In this document: positions 38,190 to 49,180 of the stretch, piece after piece
Layout: every line of letters begins with the position of its first letter
Position numbering within the stretch: the stretch's first letter is position 1
Assembly: GCA_907165065.1 (NCBI GenBank)
Contig: OU015525.1
Span: 48,409,037 to 48,473,036, forward strand
Direction: 5' to 3'
Source: Caprimulgus europaeus
Lineage: Eukaryota; Chordata; Aves; Caprimulgiformes; Caprimulgidae
DNA length: 64,000 bases
Translations under genes and position numbers: made by a program
Notes under the pieces: generated by a model
Told to the model about the DNA's origin: nothing
The model's input: only the letters and a program-made list of their open reading frames with translations
Database searches by the model: none

Positions 38190-38194
38190 GTCCC
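38190..38194. repeat. Right target-site duplication of the solo LTR (GTCCC)
   Basis: GTCCC immediately after the LTR's terminal CA is an exact match to the five bases before its initial TG. Confidence 0.88.
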
Positions 38195-38321
38195 TCACCA
38201 AGGGTTCAAATAAACTGAGATAAGGAAAAAAAGTCCATTTGTCCTGGCTTGGATAAATATATGGCTGAAAAATAAGGGGAAAAGGACAAGGATAAAGTCT
38301 GAGTTTTCATGATGAATTGAT

Positions 38322-38945
38322 GTTACCATGGGTATCCCACAAGATCTGTACTGGGATCTGTGCATTTCAAAGTTATCAAATGTAATCCAGACAAGAAGGT
38401 TAAAAATGAGACAAGGAATTCTGCAGAAGACACAAAATTATTTGGGATAGTGAAAAGTGCAATTGACTGAAAATAACTACGGAAGGATCTCGCAATACTG
38501 AGAGATGACACAACAAATTCACAGATGAAAGTCAATTAAAATCACAAATGAAACGTCAATAAATACAAGTAACGCGCATGAAGGAGTAAAAACAACTATC
38601 TGTATGACTATATACACAGTGATGATCTCTAAATTAGCTATTAGCTAGTGGAATTAGCTATTACCAATCTAGCAAGAGATCTGGGAGTCATTATGGATAG
38701 TGCTTTGACAAGTGAGCTCCATGGCAGTGAAGTGGCAAATAGTGCATTGGGAATTATTAGGGAAGGAACTGAAAATAAAACAGCATCCTTGTAACATTGT
38801 ATATATGCATGAGGTGTCTGCATCTTGAGTACTACTGGTAATTTCAGCTGCCTATTTTGCAAAAGGATATGCTAACAAAAGGAAAGATACTGAGAAGCAT
38901 TACAGCGAAATGAGGCAGAGTAAATAGGTCAAGAAAATTCTACAT
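38322..38945 (+). mobile_element. Ancient CR1-like LINE, reverse transcriptase region, decayed
   Basis: Strongly diverged CR1-like coding DNA. ATCCCACAAGATCTGTACTGGGATCTGTGC corresponds to the [10 protein letters not shown] motif region. TCTGCAGAAGACACAAAATTATTTGGG corresponds to FADDTKLFG with Ser-Ala-Glu-Asp remaining. AAGAGATCTGGGAGTCATTATGGATAG corresponds to the RDLGVIVDS stretch. The GTATTGAG-type HPHLEYC region is also visible near 38820. The match in my memory is to old reptile-wide CR1 elements and not to young bird subfamilies. A small duplication around 38633-38665 repeats TTAGCTATTA. It has no coding capacity. Confidence 0.7.
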
Positions 38946-40504
38946 GGAAAAAGATATGATGGAGCAGGATTATGACAAAGCAAAGAGTAGGAATGGGCAT
39001 CTCTGATGGGAGCAGGAGAGGGGAGCAATAAATACCTAGTAAGGGCTGACAGAAACCCTAGGAAAACTCCATATAACTTTTGTCTCTCTCCACCTCTCTT
39101 GTCCTCAGCAGTTTGTTTGGTTTTTTTTTCCCTTGTGGTAGCTGTTTGAGGCATATAATGTTTTTTTGGTAGCACTGTGGAGATGAGAAGCAAGAAGGAC
39201 TAAAGGATCAAGCTCAGGCTGGGGTCCAGCAGGTGAGCACAGAGCTGAACACCTACCTCTCACCAGAACCCAGGCAAGGCAGGGCAGCTGCAGCACCAGG
39301 CTGCCAAGAGGCAGGATGCTAAGGGTGGCACAGGATATAAGTTATCCTTCTTCCTGCAGTGCAAAGAGCAAGTAGAAAAGGGACATCTTGGTCTCAAGAG
39401 GAGTTCAGACAGTTTTGAAGAGGCTCTGTAGAAGTTCTGGGGGCAATCTGGGCAATAAGGAGTTACTCCTGTAGGTTGGTACAAGCCCAGGACTGGCTTT
39501 CTTGGGTGTTGGCAGTCAAGGACTTGGTGAGGGACAGAAAGTGGCACTCCAAAGAAGGAGAGGAGAGCTGATGGATAGGATTTATTTGGGAAAGGTCAAA
39601 CCATGAAGTTACATTGGCTTATAAGATGGGGAAAGGTAAGGGAAAAGAAGGAAAGAGGAATAAATGGTTAAATCTGAATACTTAGACAATCAGTTTAATT
39701 ATGATGCAGGAAATCATGGATGGTACAGAGAAGGCAAACAGGAAATGATTATTCAATATTTTCTATAAAATACCTTGAGTAATGATAAAATGGCAGATTT
39801 AAAGCAAACATACAGAAATACTTTTACGCCACAGGACATAATGATACTGTGGAAATCATATGAGATGTTATGGAGTGTAGTGGGGTTCAAAAAGGAGCAA
39901 ATAAACAGGCAATGAATGACTGACTTGGAAAAGATTATAGTGTCAATTCATCCTTCCGACTAGTACCACTTGCACCTTCCTCTAATTTCAAACCAGAAGT
40001 CACTAAGGACCACGTTGGAGCCTAGTATGTCCATCACTATGCATTGACTTCCCAAATGTGGAAAAGCACTGAGTGTGAGTGGGTATAATTTGTACATCAC
40101 AAAGGAGAAAAAAAGCAATATCTCTACACTATAAATTAGCCCTTTCTAGTTTCTTTTACACAAAGCTGTAGGAACACCTAACATAGCTCTTAAAGTATGT
40201 TCAGTGGAAAAAGTACTGCTTTACATGGAACTTCTCCGTTTCAACTTTTGAACTGGATTTCTTACAGTAAAGTGTATGCTAATTTTTATGCTGACACTAA
40301 GAACAGCAAAATCAGGTTGCTACATGGCAGCCTAGGTAGTATTTAATTTGAACCTGAGCATGGTTTGGGTGAAAGCCAAAGACAGAAATTTTTAGGCTCA
40401 GTGGGACTCTTACTGGGCTACTTCTCTTAAAGGAGGATTAAGACAAGTTTGGTCACCAAAGCAGCCAAAGCCTCTTCCATTCAGACTGTTCTAGCTATAT
40501 AACT
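38946..40504. other. Unique sequence, no gene seen
   Basis: About 1.55 kb. Overlapping minus-strand frames of up to 97 codons at 38.9-39.5 kb show no recognisable domain. No repeats. Confidence 0.55.
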
Positions 40505-40507
40505 GTG

Positions 40508-40577
<70 letters not shown>
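40505..40577. repeat. Compound (GTCT)n(ATCT)n microsatellite
   Basis: Starts GTGTGTCTGTCTGTCTGTCTGTCT and changes to ATCT repeated about 13 times, ending ATCTACCT. It is a pure compound tetranucleotide, probably length-variable between individuals. Confidence 0.96.
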
Positions 40578-43500
40578 CCTTGCCAGTTAAATAAAATCAT
40601 GTTGAATTTCTTGTTTTGCTTTGTTAGTTTGAAGAATTCTGTCCTTTTTTCTCCTTATTATTATGCCTATGATGTTTCTCCATAGACAGCATGGGATATA
40701 TAGACGTATAGATAGTTAGATGTACACACAGAGACATATGTATCAGTTCCTCTGTCTTGCAAGAAACTTCACAAATAAACCAAATGCTATAATGTCTGCC
40801 TGGGCACCACCATGTAAATTAATTCAGGGCACCTATTCTTACAAGAGCCTGACCACTGTGTCAATTTAATGAAAAAGACAATGCTAAACTAACCAACCTA
40901 AAGCTACTTCAGATTCTTTGTCTGTACAAACCCAGGCTTGGTCATGTGTGCTGCATACTTGGGCTCATGGAGACTTTCTTTTTCCCTTGGTCTTTAATCT
41001 CTCAAACTAGCAATCACAGGCTAAGAAAATATGTTAGGCAAAAGATCTTTTAAATATGTATTTATATGTATTTGAGTGACAGCAGCAGTCAGAATCACAT
41101 CCTTGGAAATATATCCCAAATTCTGGAAAAAATAATGCCTTTGAATAGAGAATAATGATATGAGTGTACTTCTTTTCTAGTAGCTGAAGTTACTGTTGTG
41201 ACTCAATTAGCCCATTCAGATAAGGAGAGGGAGATAACCTTCTTCTTCCTTGGTATCTATGCATTTGCCACTGCAATTTCCAGGTGAGATAAGTTTGATT
41301 TATTTCTGCAATGTAGCTGTGACTCGTTTCTCCTTGAAATTCTTAAAAATTAACTGGTAATTTTTTACTGTGTAAGACAGAAATAGAATACATGGTTAAT
41401 GTCAAGATATTCTTGATGTACCAATATAACTTCCCCGTTAATTCACAGTTAGTCTGTTTGTGTATTTACTATTTCTTGGATGGAATTTGCTAGAGTTACA
41501 CAAAGCCTTTCCTTTTCCCTCTCTGTCTCTCTCTTCCTTTTCTCATAATAGTGTGGTTATAAAGTAGGAAGTATATTACAATAAAAGAGCCTCAGACCAA
41601 GTTTCTGCTCCCAAGATTGATTACAGCAATACTCCAGGAGAGCAAGCTGTCAACAACAGAGTAGGAAGACTTGGTGGTAAGCTGTAATACTCAAAATATG
41701 ACATGAGAAAGGAAGATCCAAATCATAGATCCTCTACGGCTGGAGAGTGCAGCTCAGCAAACAACCAGCGAATGGAAAGCTGCTCTGCTTGCCCTCTGCC
41801 AGGCAGCAGGAGGAAAGCTGCTGGAACGCTAACATTGTTTTGGTGCTTTTCCTAGCAGGAAGATTTTCCACAAAAGGGTAAGGTTTGCACCTGCTTTAAC
41901 ATAGGTTGCTAGAAACATGAATGATTCAAATTAATTATCCTGTGTTAGATAATTCAGAGACAATGGAGAAAAATCCACATCTTTCAGCTGCGATACCTTT
42001 CTGTGAACTGGTGGCAAAGAATATATTCATTGGCTCCACCAGTAATCTGAATCTCATTTAAACAAATGTTTCTCCCACCTGCAAAAAAGCCACAGATAAA
42101 TCTAGTGAATACATGGTATTTATGAAGCTCTTTCTTCTCATAAAAACCAGATGGATCATATAAAGTTATTGCAGATTTGCTCCTAAAAGCATTGTGACCC
42201 ATTAAGGATGTTAGGATAGTTAGGAGAGTACCTGGCTCTGGAACATGCCCAAGGGGCAGGGATTTAATTGCTCTCCATACTAGATTTCCTGAATATTTCC
42301 TTGCTATCACTACTCCTCAGTTCTTCCCCCATAAAGTAAAGATAACACTCCCCTACCTAGCAGCATGTTGGCAAGGAGATATACAGTAAACATGGTTAGA
42401 TGCTACGGCACAGAGAGAGAATATTTAAAAGTGTCTAAGATGGATAGTCTATTCTTCATTGCAACATACACAAGTCTTGGCTCCCATGAGCACTTCTACC
42501 AAGGAGCAGTGAGTCATATTCGGCAGATGGAAGCAGAGTGATCAGACTAAACACCCTTCAGAACAAGATCTATCATACGTTGCAAAGTATTAGTCAATGC
42601 AATGCTCTTCTACCCACCTTAGACTTCACATGTAGTATCAACAACACTATACTGCCAATGGATTTCTCTCCAAGATGACTGGGCAATGCATTAGGTGCTT
42701 CACTGGAATAAACCATTATAGGCTTAGTGAAAGTACACTGAATTATAACACTTAAAGATCTGGTCTGAAGTTTAATTGACTGAATGCACACTTCATACCT
42801 AAACAGTTAAGATAAAGGTACTGTCTCTGGCTGCATAAAGTTACAGGAAAGTGAAATATTTCTCCTCAAGCAGAATCCAAGACTAAACTCTGGATGTTTT
42901 GAAATCCTTGAAATAATGTATATTTCCCTAGTTTTGGTACAGGTAAGTTAAGATACTTAACTTTAACATATTTTCGCCAGAATTTTAAAAGAAAGAAAGA
43001 AAGAAGGAAAAGTAGGGAGAGAACAATTGCATGATTTAGTTCACCAAACTGATTTTTTCTGAAGTTGATGTTCTGGTTTAGACCAGTGACTTTTACAGTG
43101 CAAAATCAGTCCAAAGGAGAAACTATAGTTATTAATAAACATATGTCTTTCTAAAACACTTTCTCTGATTGAAATGTTTTCTTTTTCTTGGCTGAACAGT
43201 GACAATATACCCAAAACAATGTCTATCAATTTCTAACAACTTCTATTTACTAAAATACTTCTCAGGGAGGGTGACCAAGTGAAGAATCTTCCCCTCAAAA
43301 CCAACTGATCCCTTGATAGCTCTGATGTCCAGGTCCCGCTGGGCAGGGCTTGCTGCTCTAGCCGGAGATAAACAATACTACAAGCCAATTCAATTGACTG
43401 TATTTCTCAGTTTCATTGGAAAACTTCTGCTAGAACAAGTAGTCTTCCTGATGTGTGTTGCTATGGTATGGCAGTTTTCACTAGCCATGTGAGGCATTTA

Positions 43501-46500
43501 TTACAGTACTGTGTGCCCCAGAGTTCAGAGGCAAATGCATGGATCAAACTTGTGGCTGGTTCCACTTCTCTCTCACAACCTCTGACAAGGTGACAGAGGT
43601 GGAAGGGCTAAGGATGTCATGATGGTCTAGACCACCCATTGTCTGCCAAAATAAACACTCCATACGAGTGGACAAAAGGAAAGCAAGTGAAGAACGGTGT
43701 CATGGACCACAGCCTTTGGTTAGAGGCATAATTCTTGATCAGCTATTTACACATCGTTCTGCAGACCTATACACATCAAATGTATCGTTTGTGTCTTGTA
43801 TGATTCTATGATTTGCTCATTTCTCCATACATGTCTTGGTTTCAATTCAAGTGCCACACCAGCTGAAAAAAAGAACAAGTTCACTTGTCAGGATTATCTA
43901 CAAAAGGTATAACCCATTTATTAACTACTAAAATTCTAAGCTGCTTCCTGATTTCCATCTCTTTATTTTATAAGCAGAAGGGAAAGAAAAACACAATAGC
44001 ACCCATAACAACAAATAGAAGAGGAATCTTCTTTGATTTTCCTCAAAGAAACAAATAAATATGTAAACTGTGAAAATAGGTACCAAGAACAGTTATTTAT
44101 ACCATAAAACAGGAAAGGTTTTTGTCAGTGACACGGGAAATATGAAAAGGAGTTAACTATGCTACAGGTCATGGAGAGTTCAGCTGGCATAAATAGCAGA
44201 GTAGTAGAAGTTTGCCTCAGAATTTAGAACAGCAATAGTAAACTTTAATAACAGTAAAGTGTTTAATACAAATACTGCCTTAACTGGATCTGCAAGTACA
44301 GGCTTGAGCTATTGATCTCATAGTATTATATTGACGTATTATAGCTGCAGGGGACAGGAACACCATATTCCAGGGAACAGCCAGCATGCTGCCATACTGA
44401 TTTAGCCTCTTCCTAGCTACTCTGCTTTCAATATATGCAGTTCAAAATGCAGAGAGTACATATATTGTCCATCTATTTCTTTTCCAAACTATCATACCTA
44501 GCTGAGTAAGTTTGCAGTGTCAGCAACAATGCACAGTTGTACAACTTTTGATGATAATTTTTGGACTGTGTCTCTCCTATTCTGTTTTTCAACTCTCTTT
44601 TACCAAGTCCACTTCTAGCAAAAAAAAAATAGCATCATACAGATTAATTAGGAATTTTAAAGGAAATCACTTCTCTTTTAGCAATATGTAGAGAAAAGTA
44701 AAAGCACTGAGATAATTTCTGAGTCTCACAGCTTCACTATTTCCCTCAACTTTGAGCTAATGTGAAATGTGACAACTATTCCTTCAGAATATTTCCCCTC
44801 TTTCTTCCAAACCTCTTTTAAAGGACTTTAAATAAATTCTCAACCACCCACCCTGCTCCTCTGGGTTACCACAGCATACTGCACATGTTGTGTTGATGTG
44901 GAAATGCTGCCAACAGACTGTTTAAGGCAAAGATGCTCAAATAGCCCAGTTTTCTGCAGCACCCCCTCACCGGGGGCTCTGAGATGGCAGGCGTTACCCT
45001 CCCCAGGCACCCTGCCTGGCAGTTCGGCTGCCTCTCCCACCATTCTGTGAGCTGCCCCTGGAATGCACAGCCAAATTCCTCTGACATGTCACCTCTTGAG
45101 TCCCTTTCATCCTGTAGAAGATGGACACCGGTGTTAAATCAGTGCTAGCACCCCCCCACACCACTGGTGCTAGCGGGGAAAAATTAGAAGAAAAAGGCAA
45201 AGTCCCTTGTGTCCAAACTGTAATTTCTACATTAAGACAAAAACTGCTGCTTCTTCGTGTTCATTCTCTTTGGCACAATCTCCTTGCACTCCATCCCCTG
45301 TTTTGGATGTCTCTAGAGACTAGGATGAACCTTTCTTGCCACAGTGATCAGGAACAGGTTATTTGCTAGCTGCACAGTGTAAAAAAAAAAACAAACCACC
45401 AAACAAACAAAAAGAGTATGTTTAAGAGGGATTTTACTCCCTCTACCAGAACAGATGGGTCCTTCTTCCATTTTCCCCAAAACTTAAGAAATAGAGGACA
45501 TGCCTGAGCTTCCTGCACAGACATAATTTTAACCTTGAAAGTCTTTGCTTCTCTGCATTGAGTAGCTTAGAATAAAAATAAACATATTGACATATTTAGT
45601 ATAAAAATTATAGTTTTCAACTTTTCCTTGTTATTTCTTTCTTATATTTTCTACTGCTCACAATATTTAGTTTTATTTATAGTTAAAACACCTTTAAAAA
45701 CATCTTTACAATTACAGTTACACATCCTAAGCACTTCATTAAAACACCAGCTTTTAGCACAATAAAATCCCTGTCAAATTAAACAAAAATCTCTACATGA
45801 ACTGTCATACGTGTGCTGTTAAATTCACATATACAGAGTACATATAACAAATTTAGGATTAAAGCCAAAACCAAAGGAATGTGCATAGTTTTCAGTCATC
45901 ATTAATTATAACATAGCAGCGCAATGCATCCTCAGCAATATGTTCTGAGCAATGGTGTGTCATTTTATGGAAGCCTCCTTTTTAGTTGCTGAGCATCTCC
46001 TCCAGTTTCCCTTCTAGGACACACAGAAAGTCTCACTCCTGGGCTTACGAAAGCTTTGCAAAGCAAAACAAGCCATTGCAGTAAGATGCATCTACTTTTT
46101 GCCACCCATCAGCTTTAATGTTGGACTCCTCAATCTGTCCTCCAGTTCTCCTGGTACCAGTGTGTATGGCAAAATCTCCTTGGTTCTATTCAAACATGCT
46201 GTGAGAGGTCTTTACCCAGACAGTAAGATAGTCCTCTCCAAAAGACCGCAGTAACAGCTATGCTGTGGGTGGCATGACAAGTTTCCAGACAAGGATGGTC
46301 ATGCGCTTCTGGCACAAGGAATGAAACCTGTTGATCAATCATTGCAGCCATGAGGGGCAGAAACAGCATTCTGCCCCAAGAGAGCTGTATCTTGACTTGG
46401 ATCTGAAGTTGGGGCTCCCCAGAAAAAAAGCCCAGAGGAACATTTGGTTGATTACAAGCATCACCAGAGGTGTCTGAAGCTGTGAAGTTACAGCCCAAGG

Positions 46501-47736
46501 ATAGTTATGCTAACCCATGACTGCCTGTATTTATCACCATGAGGACTGCAACACTCAGCAGCATCTCCTCTGTCCTGCCACTTGGAAAATGGCATTGTCA
46601 GTCTAACAAGTAGATGCGTGGTGGGACGAAACTAGGGAAACACTGGGAGATATACAGCTCAGTTCCTAGCTTGTATTGTCTCTCTGCAGGCCATCATGGA
46701 TCAGCAGAACAATGCACAGTGGGGCACAATAAGTGCCAGATGAGAATGTTCCTCACGTTGCATTTGTTGAGCACTTCATCTGCCACAGGCCCTTGGGTAG
46801 GTGTGGAAGAATGACTCCACATCATTCCTCCTCCACAGCTTCTCCTGAGCCAAGCTTTGGCCTGGCACAGCGAAGCAAGAGAACTTGGTCAGAGGTGGAC
46901 TCTGAGACCTGAATTTGCACAGAATTAGCAACCTGAATGTACACCTGAAGCTAACTTTCCAGGGTGTAGGCTGAACCAAAAAAATAATAAATTGAACTAG
47001 AAACTACTCTAAATAGTCCCAAAAGTTAGAGTTCAAATTCTAGGCAGCTCTGCTGTTATTGCTAAGCTAACCCTGCAGGTTGAGGTGACAAGGATCAAGC
47101 TTCCCCGACTTTTTGAGTGATTTTTCTGAGACCTGGCCTTTTGCCCTGCCCTGCTTTGTGTCTTGTAAAGACTATTTTTTATTCCCTCTCCTTTCTCTCC
47201 TCCTCATCCTTTTAACTTACCACTAACATGTTTTATACATTTTAAATCTTTATACATAAAAATTAAAAAAAAAAATTCTAGGCTGACAGTCTCTCATTGT
47301 ATCTGTCATCTCCTATTACTCTCTGTGACATGACAGACCCTCATATGAATATGATACATTATGACACAAGACATGACACCAGTTACCCAACATTGTACCT
47401 CATTAGAGGAAACTGTAAAGATATAAATCAGGGGTAAGCCCTTTATATTAATCTTTTGTTCCTTTTACTACTATCATTAGGAGTTCATGTAGTTGTTTCA
47501 GAATTTTTCCCCCATGGCCAGTCTCTTAATTGTTTTTGAGTACAGATAAGAAACAAAAAAAGAAAAAAAACCCAAAAACTTGAAATGTTAAAAACCATCA
47601 CCCTCTTTTCTCTGTGAGCACAGAAAGAAAATCTTTTTAGATAGGCCTAGTTCATCTCATCTTAATATCTGGAAGGAAAATAAGAATTTGTATATCTCTG
47701 ACAGCACATCCTGGATTTAATTATTTCCTGATCACA
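40578..47736. other. Long unique stretch, no gene seen
   Basis: About 7.2 kb of mostly AT-rich DNA without recognised transposons. It has a GAAA tract at about 42988-43010 and an A run near 45381-45391. A GATTCTATGATT at about 43804 resembles a CR1 tail but lacks the 3' UTR. The 44.8-45.2 kb part is locally richer in G and C, with short overlapping frames and no recognisable protein. Confidence 0.5.
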
Positions 47737-47985
47737 TGTCATGGTTTAAACAGAGCCAGCAACTAAACACCAGACAGCCACTCGCTTACTCCCCTCCCCG
47801 TTGGGATGGGGGAGAGAATCAAAAGAGTAAAAGTGAGAAAACTCATGGGTTGAGATAAAGACAGTTTAATAAGTAAAGCAAAAGCCACACACAAGCAAAG
47901 CAAAGCAAGGAATTTATATACTACTTCCCATTGACAAGCGGGTGTTCAGCCATCTCCAGGAAAGCAGGGCTCTGGTTGTGAATGA
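47737..47985 (-). mobile_element. Partial LTR of an avian ERV-like element, 3' part
   Basis: The reverse complement ends GGTTTAAACCATGACA-style (TGTCATGGTTTAAAC at 47737 on the plus strand). It contains TTACTTATTAAACTGTCTTTATCTCAACCC, with an ATTAAA polyadenylation-type signal at 47865-47870, and CTTTTACTCTTTTGATTCTCTCCCCC. On the far side it has AGCCCTGCTTTCCTGGAGATGGCTGAACACC. I recognise this from memory as the R-U5 part of a common bird LTR, different from the one at 37219. The promoter-side half is missing or too diverged beyond about 47985. No target duplication can be scored because one end is lost. Confidence 0.82.
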
Positions 47986-49180
47986 TACTTTTGCAAAAAA
48001 GTACTGCTTAACACCACCTGAGTCACATAAAAGATGAGGAACACTGAATCACAACTACCTGTAATGACAGATGGCAATATCTTTACTCAAAAATTGTGGT
48101 GTGCCTTAAAGCTGTGAGTAGTCCCAGGAGTGAATTTATAAGAAAACATGGAGGGAAAGGGAGAGCAAGAGGACTATGGGCATCTATCAGGATGGCACGT
48201 GCTTTTGATCATGTAAGGACAGGCTGCAGAGCCCCCACTTAGCACCTAGATCTGGCCTTGAGTAATACTTGTGTATGGGGACTTGCTGTGGGGAAGAACG
48301 GGTGTTGCAGTAGCATCTAGTCATTCAGTGGGGCTGGAGAACACAAAGGATAGCTGAATTTCTTTCCAAAGAGCAATTTAAAATTGTTACCTCCATTCCA
48401 GTGTCAGCTACCCACCCACACCCTCCTCAAAGCTTTTTACTCACCCTTCTCAATCACAGCCCCTCTGCCTCCATATGTTTGATGGTGGGAGGGAAGAAGG
48501 TGAGTCGCAGCTGGGCAGCTATGAGGGGAGTGGGTCTGTAAGATCTGCTGAAACCACTCATTTTACTTCAAAACCTCCTTTAAAGGGAAGATCGTCTCTT
48601 TCTCTGTTCTCAGTAAGGTCTGGGCTGTGACACATGTGCAATGCAGCTCTGGCACTGGTGAAGGTCGAGAGCCCTACGAGCAGCTCCCAAGGAAGGAAGC
48701 CCTGGGCAGACAGTTGAAATGAAATCCTAGAGTCAGAAGAGCCCTAAATTAGCTTCAGCTTTAAAGTGGCCTTTTCCACTGAAAAAGACCAGCATAAGGT
48801 GAGGTCTTCACAGCTGGTTTAGCCCTTACCTGAGCATCTTCAACATCTGGGTGAGACTGCACAGGGTCAACCAGGTTATCTGAAAAATGAAAAATGTGTT
48901 GCTTGTTGAGATGATCTCTTGTCAGCTTTCTTCATCTGTGAGGGCATCAAGAATGCTGAAAAAAGACTAAAGGTAGAAAATGAAACTGAGTTTTAAAGGC
49001 ATGTGACAACGTCTGTATAATCCGAGCAGATTACCCATTATTGCTACATACCATAGCAATTTCTGTTCCTGTAATTCCTTGAATGTCAGCCAGATATCAT
49101 ACTGTGGGCAAGGGAAAACTTGGGAAGAATTAGCGTGTGGTAACAAGCATAAGACTGATGTATCAGATTGTACACGATGA
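47986..49180. other. Spacer between LTR fragment and young CR1
   Basis: About 1.2 kb with no recognised repeat. The first 100 bases could be highly diverged LTR sequence. The last bases supply the upstream codons of the CR1 open frame. Confidence 0.5.

Noticed and set aside
43803-43816. GATTCTATGATT resembling a CR1 tail
   Set aside because: No CR1 3' UTR precedes it on the plus strand. A 12-base match alone is expected by chance in this much AT-rich DNA.
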